DNA from: Rikenellaceae bacterium
GTDB taxonomy: Bacteria > Bacteroidota > Bacteroidia > Bacteroidales > Rikenellaceae
Length of the DNA stretch: 64,000 bases
Direction of reading: 5' to 3'
Assembly (NCBI GenBank): GCA_015060075.1
Contig: SUZE01000008.1
Coordinates: 17,715-81,714 of the forward strand
Positions within the stretch are counted from its first letter, which is position 1. The number at the start of each line of letters is the position of its first letter. The notes below the pieces were generated by a model. That model saw only the letters and a list, made by a program, of their open reading frames with translations, had not been told where the DNA came from and did not search any database. Positions 42,664 to 51,218 of the stretch are shown piece by piece. The translations under genes were made by a program, and so were the position numbers.

Positions 42664-42705
42664 AGTTTAATTTTTTAAATTAAGCACGATTTTCGCAAAA
42701 ATATG

Positions 42706-42713
42706 TATATTTG
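42706..42713 (+). promoter_or_regulatory. -7 box for uvrC
   Basis: TATATTTG, 9 nt before the ATG at 42723. Confidence 0.68.
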
Positions 42714-42722
42714 TAATGAAAT

Positions 42723-44546
42723 ATGTCGGGAAACGATAAAATATCACTGAAAGAGCAGGTTGCAATGCTGCCGATGTCGCCCGGTTGCTATCTCTTTGAG
42801 AATAGCAAAGGGGAGGTTATATATGTCGGCAAAGCGAAGCATCTGCGCAATCGTGTTCGCTCCTACTTTGTCGAGAGTCGTGACCACTCCGCCAAGGTGC
42901 GGGTGATGGTGCGACAAATCGCCTCGATGCGCCATATCGTGGTCGATAGCGAAACCGATGCATTACTGTTGGAAAACTCGCTTATCAAGACCTTGCAACC
43001 TCGCTACAATATACTTCTGAAAGATGATAAATCATACCCTTGGATAGCGGTTACGGCGGAGGAGTTTCCACGTATTCTTTCAACCCGTCAGATTGTGCGT
43101 GACGGCTCGCAATATTATGGACCTTACGGCTCAATTTCGGCACAACGAGCAGTACTCGATTTTATTCATGAGGCGTTGCCACTTCGTATCTGTCGCCAGA
43201 AGATGACCGAGCAGAGTATTGCTAACGCTAAACACTCGCCCTGCCTGCAATATCATCTCGGAAACTGCAAAGCACCATGCATTGGCAGGTGTAGCCGAGA
43301 GGAGTATAAAGACTATGTCGATATTGCCACAGCAGTCTTGAAGGGCGATTTGCGACCTGTCAGAGCATATCTTGAAGGGGAGATGATGCGTGCTGCCGAG
43401 GAGTTGCGTTTTGAGATTGCGGCACGATATAAAGCTCGCCTTGATGCGTTGGAACGCTATGCAAGTCGCTCGGTTATTGTGAGTGCCAAGATGGGCGATG
43501 TGGATATCTTCTCGCTGTTGGTCGATGACGATGAGGCTTACTGCAACTTTTTGCGTGTGCGCAACGGCTCGATTACTGCGGTGCATACAGCGACCATTTC
43601 AGTAGGTGTGGAGAGCGATGAACGCTCGATAATGACACTCGGTATTCAGCATATAAAAGAGTCCATTGCAGGCGAGTTGGCACAAGAGGTGTTAGTGTCG
43701 GTTTTGCCGCATGAGGAGTTTTTTGAGGGGGTGCAATTTTCGGTGCCGAAGAGGGGCGAGAAGCACGATTTGTTGGAGTTTTCTCTGCGCTCGGCAAAGA
43801 CCACTCGGGCGGAGCGTCTGAAAAACCTCGAAATTCACAATCCGGCACGCCATACCGACCGACTTATGGAGGCGATGCGCCGAGAGTTGCGACTTGCGAA
43901 GGAGCCACGCCATATAGAGTGTTTCGATAACTCCAACTTACAGGGTACCAATCCGGTAGCATCGTGCGTGGTGTTTCGTGACGGCAAGCCGGCACGCAAG
44001 GAGTATCGCCATTTCAATATAAAAACGGTGGTCGGAGCAGATGACTTTGCTTCGATGCGTGAGATACTCACTCGCCGCTACTCCCGATTGTTGGAGGAGG
44101 GTGCGGAGCTGCCCGATTTGATAGTTGTCGATGGCGGTAAAGGTCAGTTGTCGAGTGCTTATGCCGTGTTGCAGGAGTTGGGCATTGCCGAGCGAGTGCC
44201 GATTGTGGGCTTGGCGAAGAGGTTGGAGGAGGTCTTCTACCCGAACGACCCTATGCCGTACTATCTCAGTCGTACGGGCGAGCCGTTGAAGGTTATCTGC
44301 CATATTCGAGATGAGGCGCACCGTTTTGGTATTACGCACCACCGCAATCGCCGCAGCAAGAATTTTATTAAGACAGGTCTTGAAGGCATAGAGGGTGTTG
44401 GCGAGAAGAGTATTACTGCGCTTTTGCGCCACTTCCGCACACTATCGAACCTCCGCAAGGCTCCATTCGAGGAGATTTCGGATATTGTCGGCAAATCACG
44501 AGCCGAAAGGGTGGTGCAATTCCTTAATAATGGTGGAGCAGAATAA
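42723..44546 (+). CDS. uvrC: Excinuclease ABC subunit C
   Basis: Makes both incisions in nucleotide excision repair. 607 aa, normal. GIY-YIG domain at residues 18-100 (P-G-C-Y-L-F ... V-I-Y-V-G-K-A-K-H-L), a Cys cluster near 175-190 (C-L-Q-Y-H-L-G-N-C-K-A-P-C), UvrB-binding helices near 215-245, an RNase H-like domain with I-E-C-F-D-N-S-N and V-V-D-G-G-K-G-Q, and a C-terminal helix-hairpin-helix (I-E-G-V-G-E-K). Monocistronic, followed by a nested-hairpin repeat. Confidence 0.97.
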   Translation: MSGNDKISLKEQVAMLPMSPGCYLFENSKGEVIYVGKAKHLRNRVRSYFVESRDHSAKVRVMVRQIASMRHIVVDSETDALLLENSLIKTLQPRYNILLKDDKSYPWIAVTAEEFPRILSTRQIVRDGSQYYGPYGSISAQRAVLDFIHEALPLRICRQKMTEQSIANAKHSPCLQYHLGNCKAPCIGRCSREEYKDYVDIATAVLKGDLRPVRAYLEGEMMRAAEELRFEIAARYKARLDALERYASRSVIVSAKMGDVDIFSLLVDDDEAYCNFLRVRNGSITAVHTATISVGVESDERSIMTLGIQHIKESIAGELAQEVLVSVLPHEEFFEGVQFSVPKRGEKHDLLEFSLRSAKTTRAERLKNLEIHNPARHTDRLMEAMRRELRLAKEPRHIECFDNSNLQGTNPVASCVVFRDGKPARKEYRHFNIKTVVGADDFASMREILTRRYSRLLEEGAELPDLIVVDGGKGQLSSAYAVLQELGIAERVPIVGLAKRLEEVFYPNDPMPYYLSRTGEPLKVICHIRDEAHRFGITHHRNRRSKNFIKTGLEGIEGVGEKSITALLRHFRTLSNLRKAPFEEISDIVGKSRAERVVQFLNNGGAE

Positions 44547-44548
44547 AA

Positions 44549-44670
44549 GAAGCTGTCTAACAAGGTGATTTCTGCGTTACGCTCACTTTTTAATTGCTCA
44601 CATACGCCCAAGTATGCTGCGCATTAAAAAAGTTTCGCAAGCCTTGAAATCCCTCTTGTTATACAACTTC
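44549..44670. repeat. Nested-hairpin repeat, member 3
   Basis: Arms: GAAG/CTTC (44549, 44667), TAACAAG/CTTGTTA (44558, 44655), GATTTC/GAAATC (44567, 44646), TTTTTAAT/ATTAAAAA (44587, 44623), apex CATAC-GCCCAA-GTATG (44601-44616). It starts 2 bp after the uvrC stop. Confidence 0.82.
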
Positions 44671-44677
44671 CGACAAA

Positions 44678-44713
44678 AAAGAGTGTGTCCTAAATTTTTT
44701 GGACACACTCTTA
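44678..44713 (-). terminator. Terminator of fba
   Basis: GAGTGTGTCC/GGACACACTC with extra A/T pairs, and a T6 run on the minus strand. It can also stop transcription from uvrC. Confidence 0.85.
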
Positions 44714-44731
44714 TCGTTAAAAGAAGTATTA

Positions 44732-45733
44732 CTACTCTGCCTTGCCGTCAGAACCGAGTACATTCTTAATCTTGTGAATGTACTGCTTCTTCATATTCTC
44801 ACGAGCAGGACCGAGGTACTTACGAGGGTCGAACTCAGCAGGGTTTACTGCGAATACCTCGCGGATAGCTGCGGTCATTGCAAGACGAGAGTCAGAGTCG
44901 ATGTTAATCTTGCAAACTGCCGACTTAGCTGCCTGACGAAGCTGCTCCTCAGGAATACCAACAGCAGCCTTCAAAGCACCACCATACTTGTTGATAGTCT
45001 CAACCTCCTCCTGTGGTACAGACGATGAGCCGTGGAGTACGATAGGGAAGCCTGGAAGCTCCTTCTCGATAGCTGCGAGAACATCGAATGCCAATGGTGG
45101 AGGTACGAGGCGACCTGTCTGTGGGTCTACTGTGCACTGCTCAGGAGTGAACTTGTATGCACCGTGCGAAGTACCAATTGAGATAGCCAACGAGTCGCAA
45201 CCTGTCTTAGTTACGAAATCAACAACCTCCTCAGGCTTAGTGTAGTGGCTCTCCTCAGCGCAAACCTCATCCTCTACGCCTGCCAAAACACCGAGCTCAC
45301 CCTCAACGGTAACACCGTATTGGTGTGCATAGTCTACAACCTTCTTTGTGAGGGCAACATTCTCCTCGTATGGGAGGTGCGAGCCGTCAATCATTACAGA
45401 TGAAAAGCCCATATCAACACACGACTTGCAAGTCTCGAACGAATCACCGTGGTCGAGGTGAAGAACAATCTGTGGCTTAGCCCAACCAAGCTCCTTAGCA
45501 TACTCTACTGCACCCTCAGCCATGTAGCGGAGGAGAGTCTGGTTAGCGTAGTTACGAGCACCCTTCGATACTTGAAGGATAACAGGCGACTTGGTCTCAG
45601 CCGAAGCCATGATGATAGCCTGCAACTGCTCCATGTTGTTGAAGTTGAACGCAGGGATAGCGTAGCCACCCTTAATAGCCTTTGCGAACATCTCGGTAGT
45701 GTTCACAAGCCCCAATTCCTTGTACGAAATCAT
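44732..45733 (-). CDS. fba: Class II fructose-bisphosphate aldolase
   Basis: Zinc-dependent cleavage of fructose 1,6-bisphosphate in glycolysis and its reverse in gluconeogenesis. From the ATG at 45733 it is 333 aa, the usual size of this class; the frame continues upstream into AT-rich non-coding sequence. Visible: A-F-N-F-N-N-M-E-Q near residue 27, the zinc/substrate His in L-H-L-D-H-G near 82, G-E-L-G-V-L-A-G-V-E-D near 132, and V-L-H-G-S-S near 220. Monocistronic, with its own -7 box. Confidence 0.96.
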   Translation of the reverse strand: MISYKELGLVNTTEMFAKAIKGGYAIPAFNFNNMEQLQAIIMASAETKSPVILQVSKGARNYANQTLLRYMAEGAVEYAKELGWAKPQIVLHLDHGDSFETCKSCVDMGFSSVMIDGSHLPYEENVALTKKVVDYAHQYGVTVEGELGVLAGVEDEVCAEESHYTKPEEVVDFVTKTGCDSLAISIGTSHGAYKFTPEQCTVDPQTGRLVPPPLAFDVLAAIEKELPGFPIVLHGSSSVPQEEVETINKYGGALKAAVGIPEEQLRQAAKSAVCKINIDSDSRLAMTAAIREVFAVNPAEFDPRKYLGPARENMKKQYIHKIKNVLGSDGKAE

Positions 45734-45786
45734 AGTTTTTTTAGTTTTATTTTTTGTGAAAAAAGTTTTGTTGCATTTAACCGTGC

Positions 45787-45794
45787 CAAAGGTA
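45787..45794 (-). promoter_or_regulatory. -7 box for fba
   Basis: TACCTTTG on the minus strand, 53 nt before the ATG at 45733. Confidence 0.68.
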
Positions 45795-45868
45795 CTAATT
45801 TTTTTTTGAAAAACAGTCCAAAAAGTGCAACAATCGGACAAAAATATTAAATCTATTAAATTTTTGGC

Positions 45869-46038
45869 GGAATTATATACTTTAATGTTGTGGTTTATAA
45901 CAATCTGTCATTATGAGTCTTCGCAGAAGCCGTGAAAATCTCCCTTATTGTATTTTAATTAAAAAGTGGGAGATTACCACGCTCATTACATTCGCTCGTA
46001 ATGACGAGTGATTTTACAACATTAAAGCATATAATTCC
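45869..46038. repeat. 170-bp nested palindrome (MITE-like or REP-like element)
   Basis: 23-bp terminal inverted repeats (45869-45891 and 46016-46038, one mismatch) enclose a second palindrome: GTCATTATGAG (45907) near-complements CTCGTAATGAC (45995), CGTG/CACG, and AATCTCCC (45937) with GGGAGATT (45968). The inner part resembles the widespread bacterial repeat built on GTCATTGCGAG and GGGAGATTGCC. No gene inside. Confidence 0.8.
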
Positions 46039-46357
46039 CATTTTTTAGTAGACGATACATACAAGCAAATGGAGCGCAGAGCGATTGTTGAAAAACTTCA
46101 AAATGAGAAGACAACTTGCTGTATCTCAATAAGCGAGAAGAGCAGATGCAATTTGTGTATTTTATGGTAATGCGAGGTGACAATATAAGTATAGTTTAGC
46201 GAGTTTTGGTAATGTTGCAAAGCAATATCAGGTTCGAATCATGACACAAATCACAGTTGCTCCAAACGTAATATGTTGAAAATCAGTATATTTAGGGGGG
46301 GGGTATTTGGGGGATAAAAATAATTGTCAAATTATACTTATAATTGTTTATAATTTA
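46039..46357. other. Non-coding region upstream of the capsule promoter
   Basis: No open frame or RNA gene recognised. It contains a G9 homopolymer (46295-46303) about 55 bp upstream of the capsule -7 box. Confidence 0.6.
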
Positions 46358-46365
46358 TTACCTTT
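46358..46365 (+). promoter_or_regulatory. -7 box of the capsule operon
   Basis: TACCTTTG, giving a leader of about 225 nt before upxY. The flanks carry no clear inverted repeats that would make it an invertible promoter. Confidence 0.65.
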
Positions 46366-46523
46366 GCAAGCGGGTGTAGAAGGTCTTTTTTGAAGAACTT
46401 TTATGGTGTTGTTTAGGTGTGTTGAAAAGCTTTACAATCTTGTGACATAACTCTGAACGATGATGACGAAGATAGAAAACTCGCAGTGTCGTCAGCTGCA
46501 AACTTTTGAGAAAACTTTTGTAA

Positions 46524-46558
46524 CTGCCTGGAAATGTGCTACATATATTTCCTTGCAG
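46524..46558 (+). promoter_or_regulatory. Leader hairpin upstream of upxY
   Basis: CTGC/GCAG and GGAAAT/ATTTCC stem in the untranslated leader, 39 nt before the upxY ATG. In Bacteroides, UpxY proteins act on the 5' leader of their own locus; this hairpin is a candidate target (inference). Confidence 0.45.
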
Positions 46559-46596
46559 GATTAGAAGGTTTGTGGTTATGCGAGCTTTATTAAGAG

Positions 46597-47145
46597 ATGG
46601 ATACCGAGAAACTCTATACAGAAAGGCGTTGGTATGTTATGCGGGATTTGAAAAGAAGCAATGCTCTTATGCCCGCATATAAACAGTTGGCTGAGGCGGG
46701 GATAGAGGTCTTTACGCCAATGGTGTCTCGTTTGTTTACCAGTAATGGTTTACGCATCAAAAAAGAGGTTCCGGTGATTCAGGACTTGCTATTTGTAAAT
46801 GATTCTCGTCAAAATATAGATGCGATTGTAGCCAAAACTCCTACGCTTCAATATAGGTTCAAGAAGGGTGGTAAATTTGGAGAGGCTCTTGTCGTGCCAG
46901 ATGACGAAATGGCGAAATTTATTGATGCGACACACGCAACTAACAATCCGAAATTCTACTCTGCAGAAGAGGTTTCTACATTGATGTGTGGTCGTACAGT
47001 TCGAATGATTGGCGGAACATTGAATGGCTATGAGGGTAAACTTCAAACAGTTAGAGGTTCAAAGAAAAAACGTTTACTAATTACGCTACCATCACTAATG
47101 GCGGTAAGCCTTAGTATTAATGATGAGTATATCGAATTGCTTTAA
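46597..47145 (+). CDS. UpxY-family transcription antiterminator (NusG-like)
   Basis: A 182-aa NusG paralogue. UpxY proteins prevent premature termination of the capsule operon that they head. The NGN domain starts R-R-W-Y-V-M-R-D-L-K-R-S-N and continues to about residue 110 (F-T-P-M-V-S-R, L-L-F-V-N); a KOW-like end is visible near 130-165 (G-R-T-V-R-M-I-G-G-T-L-N-G-Y-E-G-K). First gene of the polysaccharide locus. No upxZ gene follows, unlike Bacteroides fragilis loci. 200 bp of apparently non-coding sequence separate it from the flippase gene. Confidence 0.92.
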   Translation: MDTEKLYTERRWYVMRDLKRSNALMPAYKQLAEAGIEVFTPMVSRLFTSNGLRIKKEVPVIQDLLFVNDSRQNIDAIVAKTPTLQYRFKKGGKFGEALVVPDDEMAKFIDATHATNNPKFYSAEEVSTLMCGRTVRMIGGTLNGYEGKLQTVRGSKKKRLLITLPSLMAVSLSINDEYIELL

Positions 47146-47347
47146 GCAATTGACGGACTTTGTGGTACAGATTATATCGCAATATATTGCAACAATCTAA
47201 CTAAGGCATAATACAAACTTGATTGAGAAGTGCAATATAACTTGATAAGACGTGCTACAGTTTTTGGAATTGGCAAGAAACAATCCAATATGGGTAAGAT
47301 AGAGTTACATAGGAGTCTTAATTGCTGATTAATTCTCATGACATCTT

Positions 47348-48871
47348 ATGTCAAATAATAAGCGCATAGCAAAAAATACGATATTTCTATACATTAGGAT
47401 GCTAGTCCTAATGTTAGTTTCTTTGTATACATCAAGAGTTGTTTTAGCTGCTCTTGGAGTTGAAGATTATGGTATTTATAATGTTGTTGGTGGAATTGTG
47501 GTATTGTTTACATTCATCAACAATGCAATGATAACATCAACGCAGCGATATCTGAATTATGAGCTTGGAAGGAACGATTTACAACAAGCAAAGAAGGTGT
47601 TTTCTGTCAGTTTGAATATTCATATTTTCATAGCACTAATTGTTTTACTCCTTGCTGAAACAGTTGGTTTATGGTTCCTAAACACGACTATCCAGTATCC
47701 TGAATCGAGAGAGTTTGCAGTACACGTCACATATCAACTATCTATTTTAACAACCTGTGTCAAGATTATAAGAGCACCTTACAACGCAGCCATCATTGCC
47801 CACGAAAAAATGTCTTTCTATGCATATTTGAGCATATTTGAAGCAATATTACAATTGGGAATCGTCTTTATGTTGATGTCTTATAGTGCAGATAGATTGA
47901 TACTATATAGCATTTTATTATGTATAGTCGCCCTTATAGTCAATTTGTGTTATTATGCTTATTGTCGAAAGAAATTTGAGATTTGTCATTATGCGTTATA
48001 TAAGGATAAATTATTGTATCGACAATTACTCAGTTTCTCGGGTTGGAGTCTTTTTGGCGGAGTGGCCAATATGGGAGCAAGTCAAGGATTAAATATGCTT
48101 CTCAATGTATTCTTTGGCGTTACCGTCAACGCAGCAATGGGTATAGCCACTCAAGTAAATACCGCCGTATCGAGTTTTGTGAGCAGTTTTCAAACTGCTT
48201 TTAATCCTCAAATTGTCAAATCGTATGCAGCAAGAGACTATGGTTATTTTATAAAACTGATATTATCAACATCTAAATACTCATATTTACTTTTATTCAT
48301 CATTGCGCTTCCTATATATATATGTTGTCCTGAAGTGTTAAACGTTTGGCTCACGGAAGTTCCTGATTATGCAGTGTCGTTTTGTAGGCTGATGTTAATA
48401 TTTGCCTTATTAGATGCTTTGCAGGGGCCATTATGGTATTCGGTGCAAGCAACAGGAAAGATAAAGACATATCAGATTCTGATGTCGTTTATGATTTTAG
48501 CCAACTTACCGATTGCGTATGTGTGTCTAAAGTTAGGATATTCGCCTAATAGTGTACTGGTGGTTAGGTGCATCATAAACCTCGCAACTTTATTTGTAAG
48601 ATTGTGGTATCTGAATAGACTATACAAATTCCCTGTAATGGAATTTGTAAATGGCGTAATCTTCCGAATAGTCCCTATAACGGTAATTGCATACCTGATT
48701 TCATATATTCCAATAGATGCAGACACATCTCTTTTGAAGATTCTTATCGTAGTCGCAATGACTCTTGTTGCCAATATGGTTCTGATACTATCTATTGGAT
48801 TAAATAAAGACGAAAGACTAGTCGTGAAGAGAAAGATTAATCGCTTGTATGAAAAATATAGGAGAGGTTAA
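47348..48871 (+). CDS. Polysaccharide repeat-unit flippase (Wzx-like)
   Basis: 507-aa integral membrane protein with about 12-14 helices, of the polysaccharide transport (MATE-like) superfamily. It moves lipid-linked repeat units across the inner membrane. N-terminal I-A-K-N-T-I-F-L-Y-I-R-M-L-V-L-M-L-V-S-L-Y-T-S-R and L-G-V-E-D-Y-G-I-Y-N-V-V-G-G are typical of Bacteroidetes flippases. The ATG at 47348 starts the cytoplasmic N-terminus. Strongly AT-rich compared with the core, suggesting horizontal exchange. Confidence 0.9.
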   Translation: MSNNKRIAKNTIFLYIRMLVLMLVSLYTSRVVLAALGVEDYGIYNVVGGIVVLFTFINNAMITSTQRYLNYELGRNDLQQAKKVFSVSLNIHIFIALIVLLLAETVGLWFLNTTIQYPESREFAVHVTYQLSILTTCVKIIRAPYNAAIIAHEKMSFYAYLSIFEAILQLGIVFMLMSYSADRLILYSILLCIVALIVNLCYYAYCRKKFEICHYALYKDKLLYRQLLSFSGWSLFGGVANMGASQGLNMLLNVFFGVTVNAAMGIATQVNTAVSSFVSSFQTAFNPQIVKSYAARDYGYFIKLILSTSKYSYLLLFIIALPIYICCPEVLNVWLTEVPDYAVSFCRLMLIFALLDALQGPLWYSVQATGKIKTYQILMSFMILANLPIAYVCLKLGYSPNSVLVVRCIINLATLFVRLWYLNRLYKFPVMEFVNGVIFRIVPITVIAYLISYIPIDADTSLLKILIVVAMTLVANMVLILSIGLNKDERLVVKRKINRLYEKYRRG

Positions 48872-48969
48872 AGACTGCTTTGACTGTGGAATATTTGTAC
48901 TCAAATTTGTGCAAAAAGCGCCATTCGAATATTATCAAGTTACCATAAATACATAAATGTCATACAGGA

Positions 48970-50043
48970 ATGAAATCCGTCTCTTTTATCACAATCCATT
49001 TTGGAGCGAATTTTGGCTCAGTACTTCAAACCATTGCCACATATAGGATTTTAAAAAGTTTAAATTGTAATGTAACTTGTATAAATTACATCCAAGATAG
49101 GTGGACATGGAAAGCATATTTTAATGTCAAAAAACCATTTAGATTGGCTAAACGCATTTTGTACTCTCCTATTGAGTTTGCAAATCGTTACATATATCAA
49201 TCTTTTCTAAAAAAACATGTCAAACTAACACCAGAAATATACAAAAAGGACTTTGCGAATAAATGTCCAAAATCAGATGTTTATATTACAGGCAGTGATC
49301 AAGTGTGGAATAGTAAACACAATCAAGGAGTAGACACTATATATTACTACGAGAATATTCAAGCTCCAAAGATTGCTTTTGCCTCTTCTTTCGGTCAAGA
49401 ACAATTATCTGAGAAAGAGTATACTGCTGTAAAAGAACTATTAAGTAATTACGGTCATCTTTCTGTTAGAGAAGAAAGTGGAAAAAGAATAGTGGAAAGT
49501 ATGGGATATTTTGCAGAACACCTACTTGACCCCACATTCCTGCTAAACAAAGAAGAATGGCAGAATTATATGAGCCAACGAAAAATCAAAGAGGATTATC
49601 TGCTCATATATACACCATATAACACAATAGACAAACAGGCAATATTCGATTCCGCATATTCTATTGCACAAGAGAGAAAATTAAAGATAGTTACATTTTC
49701 CTGGAACTTGCAAAAAGAAAAGATGGCTGACTATACCATAACTTTTGCTAATCCTGGGGATTTCCTCTCATTGATGCATTATGCGACATATGTTATAACC
49801 AATTCTTTCCACGGGACAGCATTCTCCATCAATCTAAATAAGCAGTTTAGTGTATTTATGCCATCAGCATTTAGCACTCGAATTAGTAGTATAATAGAAC
49901 TCTGTGGATTGCAGAGCAGAATGGTGTTGGCGCAGTTCTCCATTGAGCAATCTAAAGAAATTATTGATTACACAACAGTGAATAAAGTGTTAGATGCTGA
50001 ACGAGAAAAGAGCATAGAATTTCTTAAACAGGCTTTGTTGTAA
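48970..50043 (+). CDS. Polysaccharide pyruvyl transferase family protein
   Basis: 357 aa, GT-B-like fold. Adds a pyruvate ketal from phosphoenolpyruvate to a sugar of the polysaccharide. Family marks: N-F-G-S-V-L-Q-T-I-A-T-Y near residue 14, the G-S-D-Q-V-W-N motif near 108, L-D-P-T-F-L-L near 185 and T-N-S-F-H-G-T-A-F-S near 279. It ends one base before the FrhB-like Fe-S gene; this pair often occurs together in Bacteroidales capsule loci. Confidence 0.9.
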   Translation: MKSVSFITIHFGANFGSVLQTIATYRILKSLNCNVTCINYIQDRWTWKAYFNVKKPFRLAKRILYSPIEFANRYIYQSFLKKHVKLTPEIYKKDFANKCPKSDVYITGSDQVWNSKHNQGVDTIYYYENIQAPKIAFASSFGQEQLSEKEYTAVKELLSNYGHLSVREESGKRIVESMGYFAEHLLDPTFLLNKEEWQNYMSQRKIKEDYLLIYTPYNTIDKQAIFDSAYSIAQERKLKIVTFSWNLQKEKMADYTITFANPGDFLSLMHYATYVITNSFHGTAFSINLNKQFSVFMPSAFSTRISSIIELCGLQSRMVLAQFSIEQSKEIIDYTTVNKVLDAEREKSIEFLKQALL

Positions 50044-50044
50044 T

Positions 50045-51217
50045 ATGTACTTTAAGACGTTAGAAAAACAAGATTGTAGCGGGTGTACAGCGTGTGTTAA
50101 TGCTTGCCCCAAACAATGTATTGTTATGAAGCCCGATGACGAGGGTTTCTTCTATCCAGAGATTGATAAATCGGCCTGTATAGAGTGTGGTGTTTGTGAA
50201 AAGGTGTGTCCTTTTGACAAACCCAAATATGAGAATACAGAGATTCAAGATGTATACGCTTGCTATATTAAAGAGGCTAAACAGCGTCAACGAAGTACAT
50301 CTGGCGGCTTATTCTATGCAATAGCAAAATGGGTGATTGAGCATGGCGGTATTGTTTATGGTGCTGCATTCGATGATAATTTTAAATTACGACATATTGG
50401 GGTAGACAATCTTCAAGATTTGGAGCAATTACGAGGCTCTAAATATTTACAAAGTTATTTGGGGGATTGTTACGCAGAGATAAAGGATTATCTAAAAAAC
50501 GGAAGATGGGTATATTTTGTTGGCTGTGGATGCCAGGTTGCTGGGCTCAACGCGTTTCTGCGAAAAAAGTATGATACCCTTATAACCTCTGATTTAGTAT
50601 GTCATGGGGCTCCAAGTCAGTTGATGTTTGATTGGCATTTAGACTATTTGCGTAGAAAAGAAAAAGGAGAAATAACATCTTATACTTTCAGAGACCTCGC
50701 AGGTTGGGGGGTTTGTGAGTCGTATCAATACGACTCACAAACCCGTGGCAAAGGACAAAGAAAGAATCAAACTTATTATCTCAGTCCTTATCTCTATTCC
50801 TTTATGTATGCGTTTACATACCGATATAGCTGTTATAATTGTAAGTTTGCTCAGGTTCCTCGTCAAGGAGATATTACTCTTGCAGATTATTGGGGTGTAG
50901 ATAAGTTCTTCCCAGATTTAGAACGAGCAAAAGGAGTGTCCTTGGTTATTGTAAATACTCGAAAAGGCAGAAATATTTGGGGGGGGGTAGAGCGCTCTAT
51001 TGAATACAGAAAATCTAATATTGTGGATGCTGCCAAGGAGAATGGAAATCTAATTCACAAAACGGCAATGCCTGAAATACGACCTATTTGTTACCACATT
51101 ATTCGTGAAAGAGGGTATGAGGATGTGGCAAAAAAAGAGTTCCGAATTAAGGGATATCGTTTCTATGTGATTAAATGTGTAATAAGAACTATTTTAAACT
51201 ACATTAAGAGGCATTAA
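50045..51217 (+). CDS. FrhB-like Fe-S protein (coenzyme F420 hydrogenase beta subunit family)
   Basis: 390-aa putative oxidoreductase. The N-terminal ferredoxin domain has two complete 4Fe-4S sets (C11, C14, C17, C21 and C45, C48, C51, C55), followed by the FrhB/FdhB domains (S-T-S-G-G-L-F-Y near residue 85, C-H-G-A-P-S near 188). Family members in polysaccharide loci have no proven reaction; flavin-linked sugar reduction or oxidation is a guess. A run of nine G (50979-50987) in the coding sequence is a potential slippage site. Confidence 0.88.
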   Translation: MYFKTLEKQDCSGCTACVNACPKQCIVMKPDDEGFFYPEIDKSACIECGVCEKVCPFDKPKYENTEIQDVYACYIKEAKQRQRSTSGGLFYAIAKWVIEHGGIVYGAAFDDNFKLRHIGVDNLQDLEQLRGSKYLQSYLGDCYAEIKDYLKNGRWVYFVGCGCQVAGLNAFLRKKYDTLITSDLVCHGAPSQLMFDWHLDYLRRKEKGEITSYTFRDLAGWGVCESYQYDSQTRGKGQRKNQTYYLSPYLYSFMYAFTYRYSCYNCKFAQVPRQGDITLADYWGVDKFFPDLERAKGVSLVIVNTRKGRNIWGGVERSIEYRKSNIVDAAKENGNLIHKTAMPEIRPICYHIIRERGYEDVAKKEFRIKGYRFYVIKCVIRTILNYIKRH

Positions 51218-51218
51218 T

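Noticed and set aside
45869-46038. Invertible capsule promoter between 23-bp inverted repeats
   Set aside because: I found no TAnnTTTG box between the repeats pointing toward upxY; the likely promoter (46358-46365) lies outside. The internal symmetry fits a hairpin or MITE better.
46226-46245. T-loop-like GGTTCGAATC upstream of the capsule promoter
   Set aside because: The flanking bases do not form a T-stem and no other tRNA arms are present.
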